This document shows positions 63,256-64,000 of a stretch of 64,000 nucleotides of DNA, in pieces. Each line of letters begins with the position of its first letter. Positions within the stretch are counted from its first letter, which is position 1. Both the position numbers and the translations under genes were made by a program. Below the pieces are notes generated by a model. It had not been told where the DNA came from, ran no database searches, and was given only the letters and a program-made list of their open reading frames with translations. Source of the stretch: Monodelphis domestica (Eukaryota; Chordata; Mammalia; Didelphimorphia; Didelphidae); the NCBI RefSeq assembly GCF_027887165.1, contig NC_077227.1, positions 77,878,988 through 77,942,987 on the forward strand, written 5' to 3'.

Positions 63256-64000
63256 GAAAAAGACTCAGAAGAGCAAGAGATTTGCCACATGATCTCTTGC
63301 TTGTGAGTAGAGTACTCAGTGCCCAGCAGAGAGAAAGAGTGTGTGAAAAGAAGCTAAGAGATGGCAGATAAAAGCAATAAAAAATATGAAAAGTCAGTTA
63401 AGAATGATTAGTCTTACAATGGTCTTTTAAAAAATCATTTATTCTATCTAATTGGATTTTTTCTCATTTTTCCAAATATATAAAGTTAATTCACCTGCCT
63501 TTATGTAAATATCCTTTTCTTGGGGGGGAAAAAAGCTTGAGACTCTCCGTAATGTTGTTTCTCTACAAGCTGCACCTGAAATCTGGCCACTGTCTAAGAG
63601 TCTAAATCTTTAATCAATCCCCACTAAAGATTGCTAACGGTTAACAAGGGTATAGGAGATAGAAAATAAGAAGACTCTTTGGAACTAACCCTGAAACCCC
63701 CAACTTCTTTATGGTGTGAAAAAACACTATACTCCCTCTCAGGTCACCCTGTTGTTAAAGTTTCTTCCATGCTAACTTCCCCCTTTAAAAAGACTTTTGT
63801 GGTGACTTGGCTACTACCTACAGGAAAGGCTTTTCACAGAAGAGTGGCCATTTAGGAAACCATAGCCAATTTCACGGATCTGATGTCATGACTACAGACC
63901 AAGGTCAAAACCTTTCACCACCAAGTGCTCATTAGTAGCAAAGGAACAAAAGTGCCAAAGAACAAGCTTATCTCTATGTACTCAGACTCCCAAAGGTACA
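63256..64000. other. Right-edge sequence in ZFYVE27 intron, nothing recognised
   Basis: AT-rich, unique-looking. It does not contain the missing 5' coding exon of ZFYVE27 as far as I can read. Confidence 0.45.

Noticed and set aside
62370-64000. ZFYVE27 first coding exon inside the window
   Set aside because: I looked on the minus strand for text coding the conserved N-terminal segment (AFDLFNLVLSYKRLEIYLEP-like) and found none.

Overview
This window looks like marsupial nuclear DNA, probably from an Australian lineage. The intron-containing vertebrate genes sit in a sea of tRNA-derived CORE-SINEs whose 3' part has the WSINE1-type form (tGACCCTGGGCAAGTCAC ... AGTATTGATTCTAAG), marsupial-type L1 3' ends, RTE-tailed SINEs, MIR-type SINEs and a CR1/L3 relic. 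The species call is inference. No bacterial, plasmid or phage features are present.

Layout. 1-25,500 is intergenic: 5'-truncated L1 copies on both strands, SINEs nested in them, LTR-like fragments, a (GA)n tract, a 400-bp pyrimidine tract and a 7SL RNA retropseudogene. At about 25,540-26,520 a CpG island covers the promoter and first exon of SFRP5 (+ strand), a secreted Wnt antagonist whose three coding exons (25921-26470, 28639-28716, 31339-31685) give a complete 324-residue protein. Intron 1 carries a compound (TCTGTC)/(TC)/(CA) microsatellite and a 290-bp GGAA-type microsatellite; the 3' UTR contains a GA tract.

32,650-44,440 is a repeat-rich spacer. From 62,366 down to about 44,440 the minus strand holds ZFYVE27 (protrudin), an endoplasmic-reticulum shaping and kinesin-adaptor protein. 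Eleven coding exons are present, including a 21-nt microexon beside the FFAT motif; the 5' exon(s) with the start codon lie beyond the right edge. All splice sites are GT-AG and all phases agree. SFRP5 and ZFYVE27 are convergent, as in human 10q24.

The most unusual structure is a 1.29-kb element at 48130-49421 in a ZFYVE27 intron. Two LTR-like arms lie in inverted orientation, both outer ends have the same TGTTAG/CTAACA terminus, and the whole unit is flanked by a 4-bp target duplication. This suggests that two like LTR ends were integrated. Other curiosities are a 96-bp patch inside a SINE bounded by 16-bp direct repeats, a perfect 66-bp duplication in an L1 relic, a perfect 15-bp-stem hairpin near a splice acceptor, and an AT-rich palindrome bounded by inverted SINE ends. 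I found no clearly novel gene system.
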